The notes under the pieces are model-generated. The model saw only the letters and a program-made list of their open reading frames with translations, did no database searches and was not told the origin of the DNA. The position numbers were made by a program, and so were the translations under genes. From an uncultured Bacteroidaceae bacterium (GTDB lineage: Bacteria; Bacteroidota; Bacteroidia; Bacteroidales; Bacteroidaceae): a stretch of 40,457 nt of DNA. Numbering within the stretch: position 1 is the first letter of the stretch; every line of letters begins with the position of its first letter. Below, one piece after another: positions 7,537 through 15,572 of this stretch. Location of the stretch: contig CAJGDX010000008.1 in NCBI GenBank assembly GCA_904502185.1, forward strand, positions 1 through 40,457, read 5' to 3'.

Positions 7537-8788
7537 TATCGCTTCTGAAATATTTCTTTTCGAAATTGATGGCCTTAGCCGATTTAAACGATGCAGCAAG
7601 AGCTTCGTCACGATTCTCGCCGTATGAGCTTACAGCCATCACACGACCGCCGGCTGTTACCACCTTGCCATCTTTCATGGCTGTTCCTGCGTGGAAGAGC
7701 ACGCTACCGGTAACATTCTCCATTCCTGTCATTTCGAATCCTTTGTCGTATGCCTCGGGGTATCCACCGGATACAAGCATTACGCACACTGCTGTACGCT
7801 CGTCGAATTCAACGGTTGTTCCAGCAAGTGTTCCGGCTGCAACCTTTTCGAAAAGTTCAACAATGTCGCTCTTCAGACGCAACATAACAGACTCTGTTTC
7901 AGGGTCACCCATTCTGACATTATATTCGATGACCATAGGCTCGCCCTCTACGTTTATAAGACCGAAGAAGATGAAGCCCTTGTATGTAAGATTCTCCTTA
8001 GCCAGGCCCTCCACTGTGGGGCGTACGATTCTCTCGTCTACCTTGCGCATCCACTCTGCGTCGGCAAAGGGAACGGGAGAGATAGAGCCCATGCCGCCTG
8101 TGTTAAGGCCGGTGTTGCCCTCGCCAATGCGCTTGTAGTCCTTTGCTTCGGGCAATGTCACGTAGTTCTTGCCGTCTGTGAGAACGAATACAGAGCACTC
8201 GATTCCATCGAGGAATTCCTCGATAACCACTGTTGCCGATGCGTTGCCGAACATGCCCGAGAACATCTCCTTGAGCTGTGCCTTAGCCTCCTCAAGCGAG
8301 TCGAGGATGAGCACGCCCTTGCCTGCGCAGAGACCATCTGCCTTGAGCACGTAGGGTGCCTTGAGTGTTTCGAGGAAGCTGTATGCCTCTTCGAGCTGTG
8401 TGCCGTCGAACGAACGGTATGCAGCTGTGGGGATAGAGTACTTCTGCATGAACTCTTTTGCAAAGCTCTTGCTACCCTCGAGCTGCGCAGCCTCGCGTGA
8501 GGGGCCTATTACCGAGATTCCGCTCAGGCGCTCGTCGCCTGTGAAGTAGTCGTAGATACCTTTTACCAGAGGATCCTCGGGACCTACAACTATCATTGTC
8601 ACATTGTTGGCAAGTGCAAATTCGGCAATCTTGTCGAAGTCGGTTGCCGAGATTGCAACGTTCTCGCCTACCTGCGATGTTCCGGCATTTCCGGGAGCGA
8701 TATATAATTTTTCTACACGGGGACTTTGAGCAATTTTCCATGCAAGAGCATGTTCGCGTCCACCGCTGCCTAAAAGCAATATATTCAT
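7520..8788 (-). CDS. purD: Phosphoribosylamine-glycine ligase
   Basis: A 422-residue ATP-grasp enzyme for the second step of purine synthesis, making glycinamide ribonucleotide from phosphoribosylamine, glycine and ATP in the cytosol. The N-terminus MNILLLGSGGREHALAWK is the family signature, followed by APGNAGT, VGPEDPLVKG and the ATP-grasp core (KADGLCAGKGV, VIEEFLDGIE, EYNVRMGDPE). The ATG at 8788-8786 is chosen because it starts exactly at the conserved MNILLLG; an in-frame TTG three codons upstream (8797) is less likely. It lies 22 bases after the rRNA methyltransferase gene and overlaps the following membrane protein gene. Confidence 0.96.
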   Translation of the reverse strand: MNILLLGSGGREHALAWKIAQSPRVEKLYIAPGNAGTSQVGENVAISATDFDKIAEFALANNVTMIVVGPEDPLVKGIYDYFTGDERLSGISVIGPSREAAQLEGSKSFAKEFMQKYSIPTAAYRSFDGTQLEEAYSFLETLKAPYVLKADGLCAGKGVLILDSLEEAKAQLKEMFSGMFGNASATVVIEEFLDGIECSVFVLTDGKNYVTLPEAKDYKRIGEGNTGLNTGGMGSISPVPFADAEWMRKVDERIVRPTVEGLAKENLTYKGFIFFGLINVEGEPMVIEYNVRMGDPETESVMLRLKSDIVELFEKVAAGTLAGTTVEFDERTAVCVMLVSGGYPEAYDKGFEMTGMENVTGSVLFHAGTAMKDGKVVTAGGRVMAVSSYGENRDEALAASFKSAKAINFEKKYFRSDIGFDL

Positions 8789-8810
8789 AGTTTTCAATAT
8801 TTAATGGGGG

Positions 8811-10376
8811 TTATTTATTTCTGTCGTTTCTACCTGTTCTACCACCGCTGCGACGCTGCGAAGAGCCACCATAGCCGCCTTTGCCACCGGTTCTTTTCTC
8901 GCGGTTGCCGTATGAGGGTTTACCGTCGCGGCTGCCATAAGAGGGCTTGCCGTCGCGCTTGGGCGCAAAGCTCTTGCGACGTTCATCAGAGGGACGTTCG
9001 CCATCGGCCTGAGCAGGACGGGGTTTGCGTTCGCGACGACTGTTGTCACGTGATTTGAAGTATGACTCGAGCTCGCGGCGACGCTTCATCGATGCAATAT
9101 CATCGGGAGTCATCTCCGAGTCAATCTCGCTGTTGCGTTCGCGGCGCGCACCTTTTACCTCGCCATCCATGCCTGTGAGGCGCGACTTGCGTTTGAGGGG
9201 TGCAAAATCCTTTTGAAGTGCATTGCCTTCGTCACGGAATCCGCTGTATTTTCCCTGGAAAAGTTCGAACTTGCGGAACTCGCAGTCAAGGTCACCATTA
9301 TACAATGCGATACGTGCCGATGCCTTAAGACCTATCTGGTCGAAGCAGTCGTAGTTGCTGCTTATCACCCACGCTTCGTTACCCTGGAACGCATGTTTCA
9401 GACGTTCGCCAAGAGTCTTGTAGGTTGCAAGAAGGTTCTCCGATACAAGGCGTTCGCCGTAGGGAGGATTGACAACCATGATGGCTCTGTTCTCGTGGGG
9501 CTGGAAATCCTTGATGTCGCGGCACTCAATTTCGACGTAGTCGGTCATCATTGCCGACTTAACGTTGCGTTTAGCGCAACCGACCATGCGGCCATCTACA
9601 TCGTAGCCATATATTTTGTGGAAGAATTCTTTCTCTTTGGAGTCGTCCTCGTAGATGGTGCTGAAAAGTTCGCTGTCGAAGTCGCGCCATTTTTCAAAGG
9701 CAAACTCTTTGCGGAAGATACCGGGAGCTATGTTGCGGGCAATAAGGGCCGCTTCGATGGGAATTGTTCCCGAACCGCACATGGGGTCGATGAAGTCCGA
9801 CTCGCCACGCCAGCCGGTGAGAAGTATCATTCCGGCAGCAAGCACCTCGTTGATGGGAGCAGCACCGGTATCTACTCTGTAGCCGCGACGGTGCAGCGAT
9901 TCGCCTGAACTGTCGAATGCCAATGTGCACTCCTCCTGAGCAATGTGTATGTGGAATACGAGGTCGGGGTTATTAAGTCTTACCGAGGGACGCTTGCCGC
10001 ATTTCTCGTTGAAATAGTCGGCTATGGCATCTTTAACGCGATAGGCAACAAATTTAGAGTGACGGAATATGTCGCTGTAAACAACGGAATCCACTGAGAA
10101 TGTGGTTCCCCAGTCCATATACTCGTCCCAGTTCATAGCCTTTACCTTCTCGTAAACCTCGTCGGCAGTAGACGCCTTGAAGTGTGCAATAGGTTTGAGA
10201 ATGCGTATGGCTGTGCGAAGGCAGAAGTTGGCACGGTACATCATCTCTTTGTTTCCTGTGAAAGAGACCATGCGACGACCTATCTGTACGTTGTTGGCAC
10301 CAAGCTCGACCAATTCATTTGCGAGCACCTCTTCAAGACCCTGAAAGGTCTTTGCAATCAATTCAAATTCCTCCAT
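8811..10376 (-). CDS. rlmL: THUMP-domain class I SAM methyltransferase, RlmL-type 23S rRNA (guanine-N2) methyltransferase, with RG-rich tail
   Basis: A 521-residue protein starting at the ATG 10376-10374 (MEEFELIAKTFQGLE); the frame runs 17 codons further upstream, but those lack family similarity. Residues ~1-160 form the ferredoxin-like/THUMP RNA-binding part, followed by the methyltransferase domain with SAM motif DPMCGSGTIPIEAA and the catalytic NPPYGERL typical of N2-guanine methyltransferases. From about residue 430 the protein changes to a basic, Arg/Gly/Ser-rich low-complexity tail that includes a tandem nine-residue repeat, RDGKPSYGS then RDGKPSYGN (residues 474-491), and ends in a GG/RG-rich stretch. 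Such tails are likely to bind RNA. First gene of a six-gene minus-strand run with purD and the ZnuA/ZnuC-like genes. Confidence 0.88.
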   Translation of the reverse strand: MEEFELIAKTFQGLEEVLANELVELGANNVQIGRRMVSFTGNKEMMYRANFCLRTAIRILKPIAHFKASTADEVYEKVKAMNWDEYMDWGTTFSVDSVVYSDIFRHSKFVAYRVKDAIADYFNEKCGKRPSVRLNNPDLVFHIHIAQEECTLAFDSSGESLHRRGYRVDTGAAPINEVLAAGMILLTGWRGESDFIDPMCGSGTIPIEAALIARNIAPGIFRKEFAFEKWRDFDSELFSTIYEDDSKEKEFFHKIYGYDVDGRMVGCAKRNVKSAMMTDYVEIECRDIKDFQPHENRAIMVVNPPYGERLVSENLLATYKTLGERLKHAFQGNEAWVISSNYDCFDQIGLKASARIALYNGDLDCEFRKFELFQGKYSGFRDEGNALQKDFAPLKRKSRLTGMDGEVKGARRERNSEIDSEMTPDDIASMKRRRELESYFKSRDNSRRERKPRPAQADGERPSDERRKSFAPKRDGKPSYGSRDGKPSYGNREKRTGGKGGYGGSSQRRSGGRTGRNDRNK

Positions 10377-10537
10377 ATAACCCAATAAATAGTTGTAGCA
10401 GAGCGCTTCTCTGCAATTATTTTGCAAAGGAACAAAAAAAAGCGGGGAAAATCAACAAATAGGGGCTTTTTTATGAATAAGGGAAGTCACTTTTTGTTAC
10501 TTTCAAATTTCCAAAAGAACAAGAAAAAGCCGAAGCA

Positions 10538-12397
10538 TCACTTGTAGATTTTATTAAGTTCCATTATTGCCTTGTTAAGTTCCACTGCCGGAATCTCGTA
10601 GTCGTCGCGGATGTTCATAAGGCTGTCGTAGACATCTATGTAACCCGAATATTTCTTTTCGAGAATCATATTGTTGCCGGAGCGGATAAAGGCATAATTG
10701 GCATTGTCGCCGACTATGTGCCAGTCGCGCGAACAACTGTCGGTGAGCAAATGTCCCACGCCCAGGTCAGAGACATCATTCTTGACGCCAAGCACATTTT
10801 TCAGCAGCGTGGGTGCTACGTCGTAATGCGTTGTGCGATAGCGGTGTACGGCAGGTGCCTGCGCTGCATCGTAATAGAGCAGCGGCACGCGCAACTGCAC
10901 GGGCGAATAGTTGCTGTTGTGTCCCCAGAAATTCTTTTTATTCTCGTTGAACTCCTGACCATGATCGCCTGTAATAAGCACTATTGTATTTTCGAGCAGT
11001 TGTTTCTCTTCGAGGCAATCAAGTACACGCCCTACGAGAGAATCCACCTGAAAAAGGCAGTTGCGATAGAGGTTCCAGAAGGGAGTGGGGTCGGTGTCGT
11101 TGTTGAGTCCAAGATAGTCGGCAAACTTCCATGAGGGCTGGAAATGTTTGGTCTTTTCGGCAGGAAGCTCATAGCCGTGGGCTAGGTCGTAGAAGAGCAG
11201 CGAATAGAAGGGACGTTCTTTGTTGCCATCGCCGATGAAGGAGATAAATTCGTCGGTTATTTCACAATCCCGTTCGTAGACGGTCTTTCCTTTGGACTCT
11301 ATTCTGAGGTCGGGGACATTGGCAAACAGCATACGGGCAAAGGGTGGATAGACAAGCGTTGCACTTGAAAAAGCCTTTACATCGTAACCTTGTGCAAGCA
11401 TCTGCTCGACCAGCAATGGCTGAGTGCCGGCACCCTCAATGTCGTTGCGGAAATACGAGGGCAAACCGAAGAACATTCCGAAGGTACTGCCTGTTGTACC
11501 GTTGCTGCTGCTAAGATGGTCGGCATAGTAGTTGCAACGCTCCGCAAAGCCTTTGACATTAGGAAAGACCTCGGGAGTCCACGAACGGCTGTTCCACGAG
11601 TCGATGACTATCATGACTATATTTTTACGTACAGAATCGGGCTCGACAACAAGTTCCGCTGCCGGATAGTTCAATCCCGAACTGCCGCCACCGCCCAACG
11701 TGCTTGTCGTCAGTGTCTCCTTGGAAACTACACCCATCTTGTGCAGGAAGCGGTTGGCTGTCAACGGGAAATAGTAGGGAACTGCAGGAGCGCTGCGTAT
11801 GACCGAAGGTATCTTCACCACCGCCGCGTATGCGTGGAAACCATTGGAGAAGAGCAGAGCCGCCACCAGCAACAGCGACGCTGACCACGTTGCACTGTTG
11901 CGCCACTTGCAGGCAAGGCGTTTACAGCCCACCCACAGGCCACAGGCGGCAAGCACCAACAGCACAAATGCAGCTATCAGCTTAAGATATATCGACATAT
12001 TGAACTGGAATATATCGCCCGCACCCTCGCTGAAAAGCATATCCAGCACAAAGCCGTTAATGTGGAAACGGTACTGTGCATATATCATTCCATCGATAAG
12101 GAAATATGCCATCAGCAATATTGTCAGGATAACCTGCGTGGTAGCCGCCACACGTTCGCGACGACTTATGACATACATAAGAGTAGAGAGGATGTATGGG
12201 AGCAGGGCGAAAACCGCTGCCCACGACACACAGGCTGTGATGTAGAAACACCAGCCCTGCACATCCATCGACTGCGCCACAGCGCTGCCACCGAGGTAAG
12301 AGACAAAGAGCGCACCCAGCACTACGGATGTGATAAAGAAGTATATGAAACTGCTTTTGAAGAAGTTGCGTTTCACTGTTTTTGCATTAGTTTCCAT
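10538..12397 (-). CDS. YejM/PbgA-like inner-membrane protein with periplasmic sulfatase-fold domain
   Basis: A 619-residue protein. Residues 1-~190 contain about five membrane helices like the N-terminal DUF3413 region of YejM (PbgA). Residues ~255-600 are an alkaline phosphatase/sulfatase-fold domain: NIVMIVIDSWNSRSW (D266), the SSSNGTTGSTFGMFFGLP loop (294-313) at the usual nucleophile position, FYDLAHGYELP, and the metal-binding TGDHGQEF with WGHNS. In enterobacteria YejM controls lipopolysaccharide synthesis through LapB and LpxC; transfer of that role to Bacteroidales is inference. The retained Asp/His metal residues leave enzymatic activity, for example phosphoethanolamine transfer or hydrolysis, possible. 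It appears monocistronic, with its own upstream -7 box. Confidence 0.82.
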   Translation of the reverse strand: METNAKTVKRNFFKSSFIYFFITSVVLGALFVSYLGGSAVAQSMDVQGWCFYITACVSWAAVFALLPYILSTLMYVISRRERVAATTQVILTILLMAYFLIDGMIYAQYRFHINGFVLDMLFSEGAGDIFQFNMSIYLKLIAAFVLLVLAACGLWVGCKRLACKWRNSATWSASLLLVAALLFSNGFHAYAAVVKIPSVIRSAPAVPYYFPLTANRFLHKMGVVSKETLTTSTLGGGGSSGLNYPAAELVVEPDSVRKNIVMIVIDSWNSRSWTPEVFPNVKGFAERCNYYADHLSSSNGTTGSTFGMFFGLPSYFRNDIEGAGTQPLLVEQMLAQGYDVKAFSSATLVYPPFARMLFANVPDLRIESKGKTVYERDCEITDEFISFIGDGNKERPFYSLLFYDLAHGYELPAEKTKHFQPSWKFADYLGLNNDTDPTPFWNLYRNCLFQVDSLVGRVLDCLEEKQLLENTIVLITGDHGQEFNENKKNFWGHNSNYSPVQLRVPLLYYDAAQAPAVHRYRTTHYDVAPTLLKNVLGVKNDVSDLGVGHLLTDSCSRDWHIVGDNANYAFIRSGNNMILEKKYSGYIDVYDSLMNIRDDYEIPAVELNKAIMELNKIYK

Positions 12398-12420
12398 AAG
12401 GATTATTTTTATATACTTTG

Positions 12421-12428
12421 CAAAAGTA
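12421..12428 (-). promoter_or_regulatory. Probable -7 box of the yejM-like gene
   Basis: Minus-strand TACTTTTG fits TAnnTTTG and lies 24 bases upstream of the start codon, giving a short leader. No TTTG box is seen at 19-21 bases, so the -33 element must be degenerate if this is the promoter. Confidence 0.45.
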
Positions 12429-12656
12429 GTGAATATTTACGGATGAACGGATAATCTGGCTTCAATTTCACAACTATTAGGAATAAAATGGAGCGAGGAT
12501 GCAAGGTTTATTATCCGCCTTGCGCTATCTTTTGATAAGATAGGCGGCGAGAGCAAAGCGCGCCTTGCACTATCACCTAAACATGATTTAATAGCGCCTT
12601 GCACTATCTTTTGATAAGATAGGCTTCGGCTCGGGATAAAAAATAAACCAGTTTAT

Positions 12657-12687
12657 TTTGTTCTCCACTCGCCTTGCGCTATCTTTG
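12657..12687 (+). promoter_or_regulatory. dapB operon promoter (Bacteroidota -33/-7)
   Basis: TTTG at 12657-12660, a 19-base spacer, and TATCTTTG at 12680-12687 match the sigma-ABfr consensus TTTG-N19..21-TAnnTTTG exactly. Transcription would begin near 12694, leaving about 24 bases of leader before the dapB ATG. The -7 box overlaps the fourth copy of the intergenic repeat. Confidence 0.75.
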
Positions 12688-12717
12688 CTTCATAAAATAA
12701 GAAATAAAAGAAAGAAT

Positions 12718-13473
12718 ATGAAAATAGCATTGATCGGATACGGCAAAATGGGCAAAGAGATTGAACGTATTGCCAGAGAGAGAGGACACGAAATTGTTTC
12801 AATTATCGACATCGACAACAGCCAGGATATTGAGAGCGAAGCTTTTGCATCGGCAGATGTTGCAATTGAGTTCACAGCACCCAGCGTGGCGTATGACAAC
12901 TGCAAGCGTGCAATGGCTGCAGGCGTAAAGGTGGTGAGCGGAAGCACCGGATGGATGTTGCAGCACGGTGGCGAAATGGAGGAGTTGTGCAAGAATGAGG
13001 GCAAGACCCTCTTCTGGTCGAGCAACTTCAGTTTGGGCGTTGCTGTTTTCTCAGCAGTCAACCGTTATTTGGCTAAGATAATGAACCGCTACCCCGGTTA
13101 CAGTGTGGAAATGACAGAGACCCACCACATACACAAGCTGGATGCACCCAGTGGCACAGCAATCACCCTTGCCGAGGGCATTATCGCCGAACTCGACAGA
13201 AAGCAGGAGTGGGCTATGGGCGACCTTGTAAACCCCGACGGCAGCCTGACAAAAGGAGCTGAACTGACCGACGGACAACTGAAGATAAATGCCATCAGAC
13301 GCGACGAGGTTCCTGGAATACACACCATAAACTACGAATCGGCAGCTGACACCATCACCATCACACACGATGCAAAAAACAGAAGCGGTTTTGCCCTTGG
13401 CGCCGTACTTGCAGCGGAGTTTGTAAAGGACAACAGCGGATTCCTGGGAATGAAAGACCTTTTCAACTTCTAA
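12718..13473 (+). CDS. dapB: 4-hydroxy-tetrahydrodipicolinate reductase
   Basis: A 251-residue enzyme of the diaminopimelate/lysine pathway that reduces the tetrahydrodipicolinate precursor with NAD(P)H in the cytosol. The N-terminal Rossmann motif is GYGKMGKEI (residues 7-15). The catalytic segment ETHHIHKLDAPSGTA (134-148) has the expected His136/His137 and Lys140. The start is the ATG at 12718 directly before MKIALIGYG; the frame is open 20 codons upstream, but these cover the promoter. The length is the short form usual in Bacteroidota. It is the first gene of the operon, and diaminopimelate links it to peptidoglycan, as does the last gene (lytic transglycosylase). Confidence 0.96.
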   Translation: MKIALIGYGKMGKEIERIARERGHEIVSIIDIDNSQDIESEAFASADVAIEFTAPSVAYDNCKRAMAAGVKVVSGSTGWMLQHGGEMEELCKNEGKTLFWSSNFSLGVAVFSAVNRYLAKIMNRYPGYSVEMTETHHIHKLDAPSGTAITLAEGIIAELDRKQEWAMGDLVNPDGSLTKGAELTDGQLKINAIRRDEVPGIHTINYESAADTITITHDAKNRSGFALGAVLAAEFVKDNSGFLGMKDLFNF

Positions 13474-13511
13474 TCCCTGAAAAATATTCACCTACAATAG
13501 CATAAAGAAAA

Positions 13512-14936
13512 ATGAGAAAGCCTACAAAGAAGGACTGGATTAAACTGTCGGTGGTACTCGCACTTTACCTGATATTTCTTGTATGGGTAAAAAGTTGGCT
13601 GGGACTGCTGGTTATTCCATTTATTGTAGACAACTATATTACAAAATTCATCCCCTGGGGATGGTGGAAAAAGTCGGACAAGCCTTTGCTGCGACAGGTA
13701 ATGAGCTGGGTAGATGCAATCGTCTTTGCACTGGTTGCCGTCTATTTTGTGAACCTTTACTTTTTTCAGAACTATGTGATCCCCACCTCGTCACTTGAGA
13801 AATCGTTGCTGGTGGGCGACTATCTTTTTGTAAGCAAAATGAGCTATGGGCCACGCAAGCCCCAGACACCGCTGAGCATGCCCCTGACACAGCACACAAT
13901 GCCGGTAACAGGAACCAAAAGCTATCTCGACTGCATACAATGGCCCTACGAGCGCATTGCCGGACTGGGCGAAGTGGAACTGAACGACATTGTGGTATTC
14001 AACTACCCTGCCGGCGACACAGTCACCACCAACCCCGACGTCATCGACTACTACGCCGAGTGCTACCTACTGGGCGAGAAGCGTTACCCCAACAAGCCCC
14101 AGATGGATAGTTTGACAACAGAGCGTCAGCGTGCCGTTTACGAGCTCTATTATGCTGCCGGCCGCGACTACATCGAGAAGCACCCCGAACAGTTCGGAGA
14201 GAAGATGTGGCGCCCTGTTGACCGACGCGAGAATTACGTGAAGCGTTGCGTGGGAATGCCCGGCGACACACTTCAGATAATCGACAAGCAGATATACCTG
14301 AACGGCAAGCCCGGCAAACAGCCCGAGAATGTGCAGTTCAATTATTGGGTAAAGTTCAAGAAGCCACTGCCCGAGCGTCTGCGTCGCGAACTTGGGATAA
14401 GCCAGGATGACCTTATGAACCGCTACAACGACGGTACCACACTGCTGCCCCTCACCGAAAAGAGCCGCGAGCAGTTGAAAAAATATACCGACATTGTGGA
14501 GTTCATCGAACCGCTCAAAAACGACAACACAATGGCTATTTACCCCTTGAACGGATATACCGGATGGACCGCCGACAACTATGGCCCCGTGTGGATTCCC
14601 AAAAGAGGAGAGACCGTGCAGCTGACACTGGAGAACCTGCCAATCTACGAACGTCCGATAGCTGTCTACGAGGGCAACAAACTGGATGTCAAGAATGGTA
14701 AGATATACATCAACGGCACAGAGAGCAACAGCTACACATTTGGAATGGACTATTATTGGATGATGGGTGACAACCGACACAACAGCGCCGACTCGCGCTA
14801 CTGGGGATTCGTTCCCGAGGACCACATCGTTGGCAAGCCCATACTCATTTGGATGTCGCTGGACAAGGACAGAGGATGGTTCGACGGAAAAATACGCTGG
14901 AATCGTCTGTTCCGTTGGGTCGACAACTACAAATAG
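13512..14936 (+). CDS. lepB: Signal peptidase I, long Bacteroidota form
   Basis: A 474-residue inner-membrane protease that cleaves Sec/Tat signal peptides. Two N-terminal membrane segments (about 12-45 and 66-86) are followed by box B, PTSSLEKSLLVGD, with the catalytic Ser94, box D, YVKRCVGMPGDTL, with the catalytic Lys244, and box E, MMGDNRHNSADSRYWGFV. About 130 residues between boxes B and D and a further ~120 before box E are insertions, which makes the protein longer than enterobacterial LepB (~320 aa) but usual for Bacteroidales. It lies 38 bases after dapB and 3 bases before the wbqC-like gene. Confidence 0.95.
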   Translation: MRKPTKKDWIKLSVVLALYLIFLVWVKSWLGLLVIPFIVDNYITKFIPWGWWKKSDKPLLRQVMSWVDAIVFALVAVYFVNLYFFQNYVIPTSSLEKSLLVGDYLFVSKMSYGPRKPQTPLSMPLTQHTMPVTGTKSYLDCIQWPYERIAGLGEVELNDIVVFNYPAGDTVTTNPDVIDYYAECYLLGEKRYPNKPQMDSLTTERQRAVYELYYAAGRDYIEKHPEQFGEKMWRPVDRRENYVKRCVGMPGDTLQIIDKQIYLNGKPGKQPENVQFNYWVKFKKPLPERLRRELGISQDDLMNRYNDGTTLLPLTEKSREQLKKYTDIVEFIEPLKNDNTMAIYPLNGYTGWTADNYGPVWIPKRGETVQLTLENLPIYERPIAVYEGNKLDVKNGKIYINGTESNSYTFGMDYYWMMGDNRHNSADSRYWGFVPEDHIVGKPILIWMSLDKDRGWFDGKIRWNRLFRWVDNYK

Positions 14937-14939
14937 CCA

Positions 14940-15572
14940 ATGAAGATGGATATTATCTGCCACCCGATGTATCTTGCGCCCGTGTCGATGTATGCACGGC
15001 TATATGCTGCCAAAAGGCTGATAGTGGATGGTGACACACCGTTCGTGAAACAGACCTACCGCAACCGCACAATAATTGCTGCCGAAAATGGCCGGTTGGC
15101 TTTGACAATACCTGTGGTACACAATGCCCGACAGCCGATGCGCGACGTCAGAATAAGCGACCACGGCAATTGGCGGCATCTGCACTGGAACGCACTGACA
15201 AGCGCCTACCGCAAAAGCCCATTCTTCGACTACTATGCTGATGACTTCAGACCCTTCTACGAAAAAAAGATAGAGTTTCTGTTGGACTTTAACATGCTGC
15301 TGCACGAAACTGTGTGCAGCCTTATAGGGCTGGAAAGAGAAACTGCGATGCTCGCCGAGGCACAACCCTCGGAGTTTCACGACCTGCGCCACATGGCAGA
15401 GCCTTCGGCACCAGGACCCGATGGATTCACGGCTGAGAGATATTATCAGGTGTTCAGCCAGCGTAACGGATTCCTCGCTGACATCAGCATTGCCGACCTA
15501 CTGTTCAACATGGGACCCGAAGGACTTATAACGCTTAGAGATTCTATCACTGACAAAACAGAAAACAGATGA
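14940..15572 (+). CDS. WbqC-family protein
   Basis: A 210-residue cytosolic protein matching the WbqC-like family: start with YLAPVSMYARL, then KQTYRNRTIIAAENGRLALTIPV, the conserved WRHLHWNALTSAYRKSPFFDYY block and a C-terminal SIADLLFNMGPE. Members occur in sugar or O-antigen gene sets and next to lepB in Bacteroidales; the biochemical role is unknown, possibly in glycan or aminosugar metabolism. The gene starts 3 bases after the lepB stop, and its stop overlaps the next start as ATGA, so it is translationally coupled on both sides. Confidence 0.85.
   Translation: MKMDIICHPMYLAPVSMYARLYAAKRLIVDGDTPFVKQTYRNRTIIAAENGRLALTIPVVHNARQPMRDVRISDHGNWRHLHWNALTSAYRKSPFFDYYADDFRPFYEKKIEFLLDFNMLLHETVCSLIGLERETAMLAEAQPSEFHDLRHMAEPSAPGPDGFTAERYYQVFSQRNGFLADISIADLLFNMGPEGLITLRDSITDKTENR

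Larger units (their letters stand above)
12398..12717. repeat. 320-base intergenic region with four copies of a short promoter-like repeat
   Basis: This gap between the divergent yejM-like and dapB genes holds four plus-strand copies of an element beginning GCCTTGCRCTATC: 12517-12545 (29 bases), 12562-12574 (truncated), 12596-12624 (29 bases) and 12671-12686 (truncated). The two full copies differ at one base and end in an arm that pairs with the CTATCTT segment (7-bp stem CTATCTT/AAGATAG around TTGAT), so each can form a small hairpin. The last copy supplies the -7 box of dapB. No open frame of note is present. Confidence 0.75.

Noticed and set aside
7691..8500. Long plus-strand open frame (269 codons) inside purD
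   Set aside because: It is antisense to a clearly conserved enzyme, very rich in Cys/His/Leu, and has no recognisable domain; such shadow frames are expected from the codon use here. The same holds for the plus-strand frames at 6772-7398, 24825-25430, 30117-30827 and 32072-32671.
12517..12686. Short repeats that might be read as a CRISPR array
   Set aside because: Only four copies, two of them truncated, with very uneven spacing (16 to 46 bases) and no cas genes; they look like promoter-associated repeats.
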